Shown here: in pieces, positions 24,718-36,519 of the stretch
How the letters are laid out: each line of letters opens with the position of its first letter
Position numbering within the stretch: position 1 is the first letter of the stretch
DNA from: Garcia nutans
Taxonomy: Eukaryota > Streptophyta > Magnoliopsida > Malpighiales > Euphorbiaceae
Length of the DNA stretch: 64,000 bases
Assembly: GCA_947685225.1 (NCBI GenBank)
Contig: CANTUV010000039.1
Span: forward strand, 38,990,001-39,054,000
Direction of reading: 5' to 3'
Program-made: the position numbers and the translations under genes
Notes under the pieces: model-generated
Seen by the model: the letters and a program-made list of their open reading frames with translations, nothing else
Databases searched by the model: none
What the model was told of the DNA's origin: nothing

Positions 24718-26214
24718 TTAGTCGGTCATGGGCTCAACACTAGAATCATCACTAGCACCGGTATCATCACCCCTGGCATTAGCATCATCTCTAGCACTAT
24801 CATCCGAGACTTCAACATGGGGTATTGGAGGCTGGTACGGTGGAGGCGGCGGTTGTGAAGGGCTAAATCCCTGAGATCTCCAAAACTAGAGCATGGACTG
24901 CTCGAGCCATTACCTCTTCAGTATCTCGTGATTCAGTTGCGCTTGGAAGGATGAGTAGTGCTGCTCCATGGAATGCTGGATCTTGTCTTGCTGAGTTAAT
25001 AATTTATTCTGATTCAGTTTGATGTTTTCAATTTTTCCTTCTATACTATATATCTGGCGCTCAAACTCAGTTGGTTTTCGGTCATCATCCCACTCAACAT
25101 CATTAGAATGACACCAGTCTCTAAAGGTAGGGGCTGGAGTAAAGGATGGGCCAACTGAGGAAGAAGGTCCAGCAGTAGAGGATGGGCCGGGGACATCTGT
25201 CGGTGGAGGGGGAGGTATGTTAAAAGTGGAAGCAGGAGGAACTTGTTCATAATGAGCAGGAGGAACTGGCTCCGAATCCATAGGTGGTGCCTGCAGCCCT
25301 ACTACCTTCTCTCAGTCTAATCTCTTTAAGGTGTCTATACTCAAAAACTTGGGAAACCCATCCACTCTCATCGGTAGACATCCATCCAACACACCCAAAC
25401 TATGAGCTAACCTTGTGTCATACATGCCAATATATAAATTACCTAGTACTCCTTTCTTGGACTGCTCATATAAGAACTGTGTGATGGCATGAGCTACATT
25501 GCATCGAATCTTCTAAACAATGCAGTTCAAGAAGAATAAATCTCGTAAGCTAACTAACCCCCGTGCTACTTTGTCAAGCTGTAAGAGTGTAAACCAAAAG
25601 ATTATGCACCACCCGGCAAAGAAAAGATCTAAAATTGGATTCCTTGGAAACCTTAGGCTGATATTTATTTGTATTAGGTGCAAACGTCCTCCAAACCTGA
25701 AGAGGAATAACATCATACTCCATGAAGTCCACCTCGGAGTTAAGATACTCAATCATTTGCACCTCCTCTGCAGTATATAGCCCTAAATGGACACCAAGGT
25801 CATTGATACTCATTTGAAATCTCTGGCCCCCCAACCAGAAGTTCATTGTTGGTTTGAAATGGAGATCTTATTCTTGTTGAATTGAAAAGTGCATTAAAAT
25901 TCTAGTGTCAACTCACTATAAGAAGGCTCATTGACGGAGAGTAGTTGTTCCCATCTTGGTTGATTTACCAAGTCCCAAATCTCAGCCGCAATGTTGGCTT
26001 GTGCCATAGCTCCCCAATCCAAAACCCTAGGTGGCGACCAACCCTTATTTCTTAGTAGTTCAAACTATTTCCATTCCTCTGATGTCGAGAATCGAAGGCA
26101 CTTGTGGCTTGCCATGAATTTCAAAGTTGGGTGTGTAGCGGGTTGGCTTGAGCTCCCTTTCCCTCTTGCCCGTTTGGTTGGTAATTTAGACGGCATTTGT
26201 TTATGAGGACCCAT
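24718..26214 (-). pseudogene. Athila env-like / third ORF, degenerate
   Basis: This ORF lies after integrase, the position of the envelope-like ORF of Athila elements. It begins at ATG 26214-26212 with a basic Pro/Lys/Arg-rich start (MGPHKQMPSKLPTKRARGKG). It continues through stops and frame changes to conserved-looking pieces, such as the NFWLGGQRFQMSINDLGVHL stretch near 25840. It ends in a proline/serine-rich, then glutamine-rich tail (24910-25281, with PPPPPTDVPGPSS) that looks like a coiled-coil linker. No clear signal peptide or transmembrane segment was identified. The role of this ORF is not established in plants. Confidence 0.6.
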
Positions 26215-26894
26215 TATCTGCAAAATAAAAAATAATATCCTCAAAAATAATAATAATACCAAAACACTAACATTGGATAGGGTTACTAAAATACTGGCAT
26301 TATAACAATAGAGCAATGCATTTAAACACAATTAATCCAACATAATAAAGCAATGCATTTAATCCAAGAAAATAATTCCAAGTACACCAACACAATGAAA
26401 TCAACAATAGCAATGCATTTAAACAACAAAAGCAATGAACTTAAACCAACAAGAGCGATGAAACAAAGAAATTTCAAGATGGGTGCATAAACAATCAACA
26501 AACAGTGCGCAAATAATGTTTAATTCAAATCTAGCCATAGAATCCTCAAAAGCATAATGAGTAAATCACAACACATCCTCAAAACTAGGGTCAAAACTCA
26601 AAATCCCTAGAAATTCCTTTGATTTGCAAGAAATCCCAAAGTAATTTCAAGAAAACTCAATAAAAATGCAAAAGTTAGAGCACATACCTGAAATTAGGAG
26701 CAAAAGATGTGAGAAAATTGAACAAAATGCAATGAAATCCTCTATAAATCTTGAAATGAGAATCGCAATCCCCTCTAAATAGATTAAGTGTGTGATTTCA
26801 AGTGTGACAATGAAGGAATTTTGAGAGAAAATCACAAGGAGAGCAAGAGAAAAGAGAAAAACTGTTTAAAATAAAATTGGGCTTGTTTTAAAAT

Positions 26895-27305
26895 GCATCG
26901 ACACGCCCATTGACATGGGCGTGTCACAGCTACTACCTCTAAGAATGAATGACACGCTCACTGACATGGGTGTGTCATTGGGCGTGTTATTACTAATGTG
27001 ACTCAAATAAATCAACACGGCCAGTGACATGGGTGTGTCACTGGGCATGTGGTTGCTACTGTGAATCTCAAATTTAACCAAAATGACACGACCAATGACA
27101 CGGGCTTGCCAGTGGGCATGCTTTAGCTACTGTGATGCCATTTAAATGACACGTCCAGTGACACAAGCATGCCACTAGTTATGTTGTAGCTATTGGAACT
27201 TGATTGAAATGACACGTCCATTGACACGGGCGTGTCACTAGTCATGTTATAGCTATTGTCTCTGAAAATGAATGACACGTCTAGTGACATCGGCATGTCT
27301 CTAAA
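26895..27305. repeat. Palindromic minisatellite between integrase and third ORF
   Basis: About six to seven units of the GACACG..CATTGACA..GGGCGTGTCA module each carry a GCTACTGT-type tag and 15-25 bp spacers. It lies outside the LTR, in the internal region of the element. Confidence 0.85.
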
Positions 27306-27529
27306 TCAAGTTCAAGTTACCCCTTAAAAGAAAATTTTCCTCTACATATTCAAGTGAAATCAACACAAAACACCACCAACCAATGATAGAAGAAATAAAA
27401 ATCAACGAAACAAAGTAAAAACATGAAATCTAAAGAAACAAATATCAAAAACAAATAAAATGGTAAGTTGTCTCCCACCTAGCACTTCCTTAACGTCGTA
27501 TTAGTTGGACGTTCTGGAGTAGTTCATCC

Positions 27530-28998
27530 CTAGTCTTGGAGGTATAAAACCTCCTTCAGCTCATTCAAGTCTCCCCCAAAATACAGTTTAAGTCTTTGCC
27601 CATTAACCTTAAAATTCTCTTTTTCTGGATGAGTAATTTCGATTGTCCCATAGGGAAAAACTTCTTTGACTGTAAACGGACCAGACCATCTTGATTTTAA
27701 GTTACCTAGAAAAAGTTGAAGCCTCAAATTGTATAATAATAAATTATCTCCAACTTGAAACTCTTTTCGCTCCTTAATGTGAGCATCATGCCATCTCTTA
27801 GTCCACTCCTTGTACATCTTTGCATTGTCATAAGCTTGTAATCTCCATTCATCCAGCTCATTAATATGCAGTTTTCTCCTTTCACCTGTACCAGCTAGAT
27901 CAAGGTTAATTTGTTTTATAGCCCAATAAGCATTATGTTCAATTTCTACAGGTAAATGACAAGCCTTTCCATATACTAGCCTAAATGGCGTAGTACTCAA
28001 TGGAGTTTTGAATGCATTCCTAAAGGCCCATAGAGCATTGTCCAAATTCTTGGACCAATCCTTTCGGGATCGCTCTATAATTTTTTCAAGAATTCTTTTT
28101 GTTTCTCTATTTGTGTTCTCAACTTGGTCACTAGTTTAGGGATGGTAAGGAGTAGTTTGGGGATGGTAAGGAGTATAAAACCTATGTGTAACACCTAGCC
28201 TTTTAAAAACTTTCTCAAGTTGAGCATTACAAAAGTGAGTACCCCTATCACTTATGATCGCTTTTGGTGTACCAAATTGAGAAAACAACTTTTTCAAAAA
28301 CTTTATCACTACCCTAGCATCATTCGTTGCTAAAGCTTGGGCTTCAGGCTATTTAGAGACATAGTCTATAGCTACGAGAATATATTTGTTACCAAAGGAA
28401 CTAGGAAACGGTCCCATAAAATTGATCCCCATACATCAAAGACTTCACATACTAAAATTCCATTTTGGGGCATCTCATCATGAGATGAGATGTTTCCAGT
28501 TCTTTGATGATGATCACAACATTTTACAAAGTCATAGCTATCACTAAACAGAATGGGCCAATAAAATCCTAATTATAGTACCTTTTGAGCAGTCCTATTG
28601 GATCCCATATGACCACCAACTGATCCAGTATGACAATGATGAAGAAAATTCATCGTTTTGGGCCATGCCATGCAACACCAGATCATGTGGTCTTTACATA
28701 GCCTAAACAAGAAAGGATCCTCCCAAAAGTAATATTTCAAGTCAGAAAAGAATTTCTTCTTTTCTTGATAAGTCATATCTTTAGGGAGTTCCCTAGCAGC
28801 CAAGTAATTAACAAAATCTGCAAACCAATGCACTTCAAAAGTTGAACCACTTACCTCACTTGCCATGGCGTAAAGCTGCTCATCAGGGAAATGATCATCA
28901 ATGTTCCCTTCTTCAAACTTCTCCACGGTTGGGTTCTCCAAGCGAGAAAGGTGATATGTTGCCAGATTTTCAGATTCCTTTTTGTCTTGAATCTTCAA
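27530..28998 (-). pseudogene. Athila-like integrase (two open pieces)
   Basis: Integrase inserts the cDNA into the genome. The N-terminal piece (28573-28998) contains a degenerate HHCC zinc-binding region (LHHCHTGSVGGHMGSNRTA). The core between 28046 and 28573 carries stops and frame breaks, including a 23-bp tandem duplication near 28135-28180 (GTTTGGGGATGGTAAGGAGT). The C-terminal piece (27530-28045) reads WAFRNAFKTPLSTTPFRLVY, the conserved segment after the catalytic Glu, then the GPFTVKEVFPYGTIEI SH3-like C-terminal domain. It is inactive. Confidence 0.85.
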
Positions 28999-29022
28999 AT
29001 CAAATTCCTACAATAATAAAAC

Positions 29023-30816
29023 CTAATGAATTAACCTAGGCTTTGCATCCATTTTTGCAAATAAATACCTCAAAGCTGAGTGGTCCATATACACAATCAC
29101 TTTGGACAAGATCATATATGATCTAAACTTGTCAAAAGCAAAAACCACAGCTGGAAGTTCTTTCTCTGTAGTTGTGTAATTGGCCTGGGCTGCATTCAGA
29201 GTCTTGCTTGCATAATAGATGGGCTGAAAATACATCTTCTTGCGTTGACCCAAAACTGCCCCCGCTGCAAAATCACTTGCATCACACATTAGTTCAAATG
29301 GTAAATTCTAATCGAGAGCCACCATGATTGGAGCATGGGTCAATTTCTCCTTAAGGGTTGTGAACACCCTTAAACATTCCTCGTCAAACACAAAATCAAC
29401 ATCCTTCTCAAGGAGTATTGTTACAGGGCAAGCTATCTTAGAAAAATCGGGTATAAACCTCTGATAGAAGCTTATATGTCCTAAAAAGCTTCTGATTGCC
29501 TTAACTAATGTGGGGGGTGGTAGTTTATCAATGGTTTCCACCTTAGCCCAATCCACCTCAATACCCTTGCTTGAAATCTTGTGTCCCAACACAATTCCTT
29601 CTTGAACCATGACATGACATTTTTCCCAATTAAGCACTAGGTTTGTTTTCTCACATCTTATCAAGACCCTCTCAAGGTTTTCCAAACATCCTTCAAATGA
29701 GCTGTCATAAATCAAGAAATTATCCATGAACACCTCCATAATATCCTCAATAAGTTCATCAAAGATTGCCACCATGCGTCGTTGAAAAGTTGCAGGTGTG
29801 TTGTATAATCCGAATGGCATCCTTCGATATGCGAATGTCCCATATGGACAGGTGAATGTAGTTTTCTCTTAGTCTTCCGAGGCAATAGGAATTTGGAAGT
29901 AGCCTGAAAGGCCATCCAAAAAGCAGCAGTACTCATGCCCGGATAATCTCTCCAACATCTAATCAATGAAGGGCAAAGGAAAATGGTCCTTCCTAGTTGC
30001 ATCATTCAACTTCTGGTAGTCGATGCAAACCCTCCAACCGGTAACTATTCTTGTTAGAATTAGCTCATCATTTTCATTAGGAACCACCATTGTCCCTCCT
30101 TTCTTTGGTGCTACCTGAACCGGGCTCACCCAAGAGCTATCCAAAATCGAATATATAATTTTCGCATCAAGTAGTTTGATTACTTCAGCTTTAACTACTT
30201 CCTTCATCTTACAGTTTAATCTCCATTGTGGTTGCACCACTGGTTTGAATTCATCCTCCATCAGTATTTTGTAAGTGCAATAGGATGGACTAATACCCTT
30301 TATGTCTAATGTCTTCCAAGCTATAACTTGCTTATGCTTTTGTAACAACTCGATGAGTTTTGCCTTCTGCTCAGAAGATAGGTGGGAGCTCAAAATAATT
30401 GGCAATTTCTTCTCCTCTCCCAGGAATCCATACTCAAGATGATCTGGAAGAATCTTAAGTTCCAAATTGGGTGGATCAATCACAGATGGTCGCGGCTTCT
30501 GTACTTTTGGCATTTCAATGGTTTCATGCGTCCGACTGTTAAATGTTTTGCTTGCTTCAAGATAAGCAAGCTGCTCCAGTGCTTCATGATCCTCAATATT
30601 TTCCTGCAATAAACACAACTCAAGGGGATCCTTGGAAACAACATTAGTAACACAATTGAAGGTTTCATGCTTAATGATATCATTGCATGAATCTACTTCA
30701 TTGAGTGTAAGTGGGTGCTTCATAGCATAATGTATATTAAAAATAACTTTCTTGCTTCCCACTTTTAAGGTTAATGTGCCATTATGGACATCGATAAGGA
30801 CACAGGCTATATTCAA
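29023..30816 (-). pseudogene. Athila-like reverse transcriptase and RNase H
   Basis: The N-terminal RT part (29959-30816) includes SSWVSPVQVAPKKGG and WRVCIDYQKLNDATRKDHFP. A stop replaces the expected Gln in the EDQEKTTF segment near 29870. The C-terminal RT part (29308-29820) starts MPFGLYNTPATFQRRM. The catalytic Y/F-x-D-D motif reads FMDN, so the second Asp is lost, and the RT would be catalytically dead even without the stops. RNase H (29023-29289) shows CDASDFAAGAVLGQ and the TTTEKELPAVVFA segment with its Glu. The upstream end reads as the protease-RT linker with NGTLTLKVG. Confidence 0.9.
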
Positions 30817-30857
30817 AAATGGCCTACCAAGGATAAGCGAAATATCTGCATTCTCAT

Positions 30858-31574
30858 CTACATCAATGATAACAAAATAATTAGGGAAATGAAATCCCCG
30901 ACTTTTAATAACACATCCTCAATAATGCCACGAGGGTGAATTACTGACTTATCAGCAAGTTGAATGGTCATGAGTGTTGGTTTAGGTTCTCCAACACCTA
31001 AATCTTTAAACATCTTATTGGGCATAACACTTATGCTAGCCCCCAAATCAGCCAATGCACTTTATACTTTGAGATTACCTATCAAACATGGGATAGTAAA
31101 ACTACTAGGATCTTTTAATTTCTTAGGCAACCTCTTTTGCAAAATTGTTGAAATCTTTTTTGACAAGTGCACCAAAGATACTTCCTCAAGTTTCCTTTTG
31201 TTAGAAAGGAGATCTTTCAAAAATTTAGCATATTTGGGCATCTGTGATAAAGCTTCAGCAAATGGAATATTAATGTGCAGTTGTTTAAAGAGTTCAAGAA
31301 ACTTACCAAACTGAGCATCCATCTTGTCCTTGTTTAACCTTACTGGATATGTCACTCGAGGTCGGTATTCCTTCACTATTGGACTAGGTTCTTGTGGTTG
31401 ATCCCTTTTCTCAATTTCCACTATAGCCTTCTCACCCAAAGCGACAGTAGGGTTATCTTCTTTTTCTTGTGGCTCAGCCTCTTCCTCAACCACACCATCC
31501 TTAATTTCCTTTTCACTCCTTAGAGTAATTGCCTTCGGCTTCTCCTTCAAGTTTGCCTCAGTATTGCTAGGCAA
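30858..31574 (-). pseudogene. Athila-like gag C-terminus and aspartic protease
   Basis: The 31062-31574 piece is an acidic, low-complexity linker followed by PYAKFLKDLL-type helical sequence (QMPKYAKFLKDLLSNKRKLE) and ends TIPCLIGNLKV. A single stop separates it from ADLGASISVMP (from 31055 downward), the aspartic-protease active-site motif in its Athila form (D-L-G-A-S). The protease processes the polyprotein. Confidence 0.85.
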
Positions 31575-31818
31575 GCTTCCTTGTGGTCATTCACTGAGTA
31601 ACTTGGCAATTTGCCCCACCTGATTTTCCAAATTGTCAATGGAGGCTTGCTGATTTTGAAGGGTGGTTTATGTTGATTGAAATCTGGTTTCTTAAGCTGC
31701 TATAAACTTCTCCATCATGTCCTCTAAATTGCTCTTTCTTAGAGGGGTAGCTTATTGATGTTGAGGCTGCTGAAATTCAGGGGGAGGCCTTGGATTATTC
31801 TGATTATGCTAGGAGAAA

Positions 31819-32198
31819 TTAGGATGATTTCTCCACCCCCAGAATATATGTATTGTTGTAGGGGTTGTTCTGCTGTTGCCTAGGCATATTTCCAACATAA
31901 TCCACCTGCTCTTGTTTAGCAAACATATTGCCACTTTGGCAATCTTGACTTTGATGTCCACCGCCACACCATTCACAGGACATCACCTGCATTGATTTCA
32001 CCAAAGATGAAGCTAAAGAATCAATCTTTTTATTCATTGCTTCCAATTATGCTGTCAAAGCCACCATAGGATCCAATTGACGTGAACCAGCGGCCCTAAG
32101 TTTTCTTTGTTCCCTTGGAGTTTGCCATTGATAATTGGTAAGGGCCATATCTTTAATCAAATACCTTGCTTGTTCAGGTGTCTTGTTATTTATGGTAC
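31819..32198 (-). pseudogene. Athila-like gag, zinc-knuckle part
   Basis: It contains CEWCGGGHQSQDC, a CCHC zinc knuckle (C-x2-C-x4-H-x4-C) typical of Athila gag nucleocapsid, followed by a Gln/Asn-rich stretch. The reading towards gag's N-terminus stops at 32198 because another LTR is inserted there; the equivalent intact junction can be seen in the sister copy near 43150. Confidence 0.85.
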
Positions 32199-32203
32199 CC
32201 CCG

Positions 32204-34651
32204 TGTTTAGATCATTTTTGTACTTGTTTTTAGTATGATTTTATGTGTGTTTTAGTTAATGTTTTGATTGATTTTGTTTTAAGTTTGTTTAAATTGTTTG
32301 TTTTAGGTTTAAGTGCAAAAACTCCCTTGGATGATCAAAACAATCAAGAAAAATGAAGAAAGAGCATGAATCAAGCAAGACATGGCCAAGCCAAAGCAAG
32401 CTTGGCCATGTCCCTCAAAAGAATTCCAAGACAGTAGCTGACACACCCAAGAGACACGGCCAAGCCACTGGCCGTGTCTCACCCAAGGAAAAGAAACCAA
32501 GAAAGAAATAAAAGAGAGGCAGTGCTTGACACACTCATAGACATGGCCATGTCTGTGAGTGTGTCTGATCGACATGGCCATATCACTTGAAGCTTGGCCA
32601 TGTCTCAATGTCTTGGCCGTGTTTCATCCTAAAATAGAGGTCTTGGTCGTGTTTCATCCTAAAATGCTTGACACACTCACATGACATGGCCATGTCTGTG
32701 AGTGTGTCTGATCGACATGGCCATGTCTCATTGTCTTGGGCATGTCCCTCAAAGAAATAGAAGGCAGAAGGCGACACTGGCAAGCGACATGGCCAAGCCA
32801 CTGGCCATGTCACATGACATGGCCAGGAGCTTGGCCGTGTCACCAATTGAGAACAAAGAAAAGAAAGAAGGCAGAAGGCGACACTGGCAAGCGACATGGC
32901 CAAGCCACTGGCCATGTCACATGACATGGCCATGTCACTTGAAGCTTGGCCGTGTCACTTCATGAAACCAAAGAAAAGAACGAAAAGAAAGAAGGCACAA
33001 GGCGACACTAGCAAGCGACATGGCCAAGCCACTGGCCATGTCACATGACATGGCCATGTCACTTGAAGCTTGGCCGTGTCACTTCATGAAACCAAAGAAA
33101 AGAACGAAAAGAAAGAAGGCAGAAGGCGACACTGGCAAGACATGGCCAAGCCACTGGCCATGTCACATGACATGGCCATGTCGCTTGAAGCTTAGCCGTG
33201 TCTCACAAAAACAAAACACACAGAATGGAACACGGCCAAGTGACACGGCCGTGTCCCATGAAAAATCAAGAGACACGGCCAAGCCACTCTTGGCTTGGCC
33301 GTGTCACCTCAAGGAAGAGACCAAGAGACACGGCCAAGACACTCTTGGCTTGGCCGTATCCCAACTGAAAAATCAAAATTCTTTCAACAAAGTGGGGAAC
33401 AAGTGGGAGACAAAGACTTATTGCTTGCCAAAAGAAATATTAAACAAATAAAAAGTGGGGGACAAAGGGAAATGGGATGAGTTGGAAGGCATGGGTGTGT
33501 ATTTTGAATGAATTAAAAGGAGAGGAAGAGGAAAATGGGAGGAGCTTTTTGGTTCTTGGGCAATTTTCTGCAAAAAATGTGGGAGAGGGAGAGAGTGACA
33601 CTCTCCCTTGTCCCTTCACCTCCAAACCTCCATTTCCATCCTCTCCACCTTCTCCATCTTCCATTGATAGGATCTTTGAGGTTCTTTGGGATAAATTGGG
33701 TTACAAGTTCTCAAAGGTTGAAGAAGCTTCATTGAAGGGAGTGGTGACTTGAGAAAGCTCCATTCCACATTGCAAAGGGAAATCAACCATTGAAGAGGGC
33801 TTGAGTTCTTCATCAAATACATCAAGTGGAGCTAGGAGGAAGACTAGCAATCCTACTCTTGGCATCTTCACAAGGGGTTTTTCTATTCTCTCTTTTAATT
33901 CATTTCTTATTGTTGTTGTTGTATTCATAGAATTGATATTGCAATGGACAATTTGTATTTGTGTTATATTGAGTTGAATGAATGTTGTAAATTGATGATG
34001 TTGAGCTAAATACCCATGTTTAGGGTTTATAGTATATTTGGTTGAATGTCTTGATTTGATATTTAAATTGATGTTCCTTGTTGATTGGTTGATTGTATTG
34101 TGTTAAATGCTAGGTTGATAGATTAGCTACCTATTGATCTTTGAATATTGGATGATGGACCGAGAGGTGAAATCCGATGTCGGAACTATATAATCGACCA
34201 CCCTAAGAATGAATTAGAAATATAAGTTCTAGGGTTTATTAATTTGGTGATGTTAAAGAATTGGTCATTGTTAATTCATGAATGTGAGAACTAATGGATT
34301 GGTAATTGACTAATTAATCTTAAGAAACAAATTAATTTACAAGGATATGTTAATGGACAATTGAGAATTGAGCTTTGATTGAATGGACCTATAACCCTAG
34401 GCACCTTCCCAAGAATCGATTTGATCTTGCACACCCATCACACACTTCAACCCTACGAACGATAATTTTAGGTTTAAATTATTCTTGCACCATCCCAACA
34501 CAACAAACTTCCGCAATTAAATAAATTGTCAATCAAGCTATTACGAACCACACCTTCTTGGGGAAACGACCTTGGGGCGATCACCTTTGCTACAGCTACC
34601 TCGTATACTTGCGAGTGATGCTTTGTAGTAGTACTTAATTCGAGCGCAACA
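32204..34651 (+). mobile_element. Athila-type LTR with a primer-site remnant, inserted into gag
   Basis: Compared with the sister element (43140-43165), gag is interrupted here by about 2.46 kb. The insert starts TGTTTAGATCATTTTTG and has an LTR-like end GAGCGCAACA at 34651. It is followed by AGTTTTTGGCCGCC, the beginning of the Athila primer site (normally TTTTTGGCGCC...). It is thus an LTR plus about 10 bp of internal sequence; no convincing 5-bp target duplication is visible. It differs from the host element's own LTR. Its centre is a dense GACATGGCCAAGCCACTGGC minisatellite. Confidence 0.7.
32380..33365. repeat. GACATGGCCAAGCCACTGGCCATGTC minisatellite
   Basis: Higher-order repeats each contain the palindrome GACATGGC..GCCATGTC, a CTTGAAGCTTGGCCGTGTC block and an AAAGAAAAGAA(C)GAAAAG-like spacer with AAGGCAGAAGGCGACACTGG. 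At least four near-identical ~115-bp copies lie at 32760-33200. Open frames through it are repeat translations, not genes. Confidence 0.9.
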
Positions 34652-34663
34652 AGTTTTTGGCCG

Positions 34664-35117
34664 CCAGCTGTATTAATGGATTGCTTGCTTGCATAATTCA
34701 ATCCATTGTAGAAAGTTTGAATCTAAAGCCATAATGAAAGCCCATGATGAGGACACCTTCTCAATAAATCTTTAAACCTTTCCCAAGCATCATAAAGGGT
34801 CTCACCATCTTGTTGGAAAAAAGATGATATATCATTCCTTAACTTGGCAGTCTTGGACGGTGGGAAGTATTTTTCTAAGAACTTTTTTGCCAACTGACCC
34901 CATGTGGTGAAAGTGTTTGGGGAGAAAGATTTCAGCCATTTCTTTGGTCGATCCCTAAGTGTGAATGGGAACAACTTCATCCTAATTTCATCTTCTGAGA
35001 CATTATGTATCTTGAACGTGTCACATATTTCCAGAAAATTCTCAAGATGTGCATTAGGATCTTCATCTGGAAGCCCATCAAACAAACAAGTCTACTGCAC
35101 CATCTGGAAGCCCAGAA
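34664..35117 (-). pseudogene. Athila-like gag, N-terminal part
   Basis: The frame 34723-35085 reads FDGLPDEDPNAHLENFLEIC, then PFTLRDRPKKWLKSF, the classical plant retrotransposon gag domain, and LYDAWERFKDLLRRCPHHGL. The first ~60 residues present in the sister copy (43580-43761) are missing: a deletion fused gag directly to the LTR. A 13-bp repeat ATCTGGAAGCCCA at 35066 and 35102 marks the join. Confidence 0.85.
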
Positions 35118-36519
35118 ATATTACCGCAAGTTCACAGGTTGCTCAAGTAATAAAATAGTGAGCAAGTTATCATTCTACTGGGGACAAGGTCAAATACTAG
35201 TGCAAATCTTAATTGTTGTTTAGCTAGTCGATAAATTTTGTGATGATTTAACTAAAAGACAAATTACTTAATAAATTAAAGTAAAGAAAATTTGAATATT
35301 GTGCAGAAAGAATTGGTAATGAAAATACTATCCAGATATTGAATCTCCCTAGCCATAAAAATATTTATGAATATCCATTTAATTAAATCAAATAATAGAG
35401 TTGAATTGGCATTCCTCTAAATTAGATCAAAACCTCTCTCGAGCAAATTAATCCCTAATCACTAAGTAGAATGCTAGGAACCTCTTCTCAAGCATAATTA
35501 AATAGATCTTGCAATAAGAGCAAGGAAATTTGAACCAAAGGATCTTGTAAGTCTATCTCTAGCACTCTAATCAATCCTCAATCCTAATGAAAATTTTGTT
35601 CATATCAAGCTTTCTCAAGTCAATAATATGAAAATTACAGCCAATCAATAAGCATGCTATTATCAATTGGAAATAAGAAATTAAGAATCAAAAGGATAAA
35701 ACAACTCAATCAAATAATTTAATTTAATAAAAACTATTCAATCCATATACAAGGCTAGGGTTCATCAATATCTAGATAGAAACAATTTAGCTCATGTTCA
35801 TAACCAGAAAACCAAAACAAAAGATAAGTGAAAGAATTCAAACAATCCATAATGAATGATTTGTCTTTTCCCACTTCAATCCTTGAATCTTGATTTAAAT
35901 CTCATATGAATTGGATCTTCACCTTCACTCTCGGCTACCAAAACTCTCTTTTTCTCTAGAAGTCGGCTCTAATCAAAAGCCAAATCCCTAATTCGCACTT
36001 TAGCTCACATTTTATAACTCTAAAATTTTGCCTGACACGCCCATTGACACGGGCGTGTCTATGGGCATGTCAACGGCGCTATTTCCAACTTTAATGACAT
36101 GGGCAGTGGCATGCCCATGTCCTTAGGCATGTCATTGTTACTGTAATGCTGAGTTAGGGACATGGTTAGTGACACGCCTGTGTCCTGGGGCGTGTCACAA
36201 CTTCTGTAAGGCAGGATCAATGACACATTCAGTGACACGCCCATGTCTCTGGGCGTGTCGAAGCTTCAGTAAAGTAATTGAATAACATGGCCATTGACAC
36301 GCCTGTGTCACTGGGCATGTCAATTGAAGAATTTTCCCAAAATAGCTCCTTTCCTTATCTTTCATAGGTGATTCCGGCCCAAATAACCTTAAGGTCCCAA
36401 TGTGTCAAAGGTTCCTTGAATCAACCCTAATAAACACTTGAACAAACAAATTAAACTCAATTTGACAATAAATATACTAAGAAATAGGGGCAAAAATATC
36501 ATCAACTATGCGCTTATCA
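35118..36519 (-). repeat. 5' LTR of the Athila-like element (inner edge deleted)
   Basis: It is homologous to 22015-23423 from AATATTACCGCAAG onwards, but about the last 20 bp of the LTR and the whole primer site are deleted. The outer end TGATAAGCGC (minus strand) is intact. Palindromic minisatellite units lie at 36035-36325. Confidence 0.9.
36035..36325. repeat. Palindromic minisatellite in the 5' Athila LTR
   Basis: These units are orthologous within the LTR pair to 22955-23245, with scattered substitutions. Confidence 0.8.

Larger units (their letters stand above)
22015..36519 (-). mobile_element. Athila-like Ty3/gypsy retrotransposon with env-like third gene, nested in MULE
   Basis: LTRs lie at 22015-23423 (3' LTR) and 35118-36519 (5' LTR), with TG...CA outer ends on each side (TGATGGCGAAT... 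and ...GCGCTTATCA). The target duplication is GACGT (22010-22014) and GACAT (36520-36524), one mismatch. On the minus strand the order is gag, protease, RT, RNase H, integrase, then a further proline-rich ORF after integrase, as in the Athila lineage. The gag is split by another LTR (32204-34651). The 5' LTR/gag junction is deleted, so no primer site remains. Many stops and frame breaks make it inactive. Confidence 0.92.

Noticed and set aside
32309..33451. Several open frames on both strands rich in DMAMS/WPCHMTWPS-like repeats
   Set aside because: They are translations of the GACATGGCC palindromic minisatellite; both strands and several frames stay open only because of the repeat.
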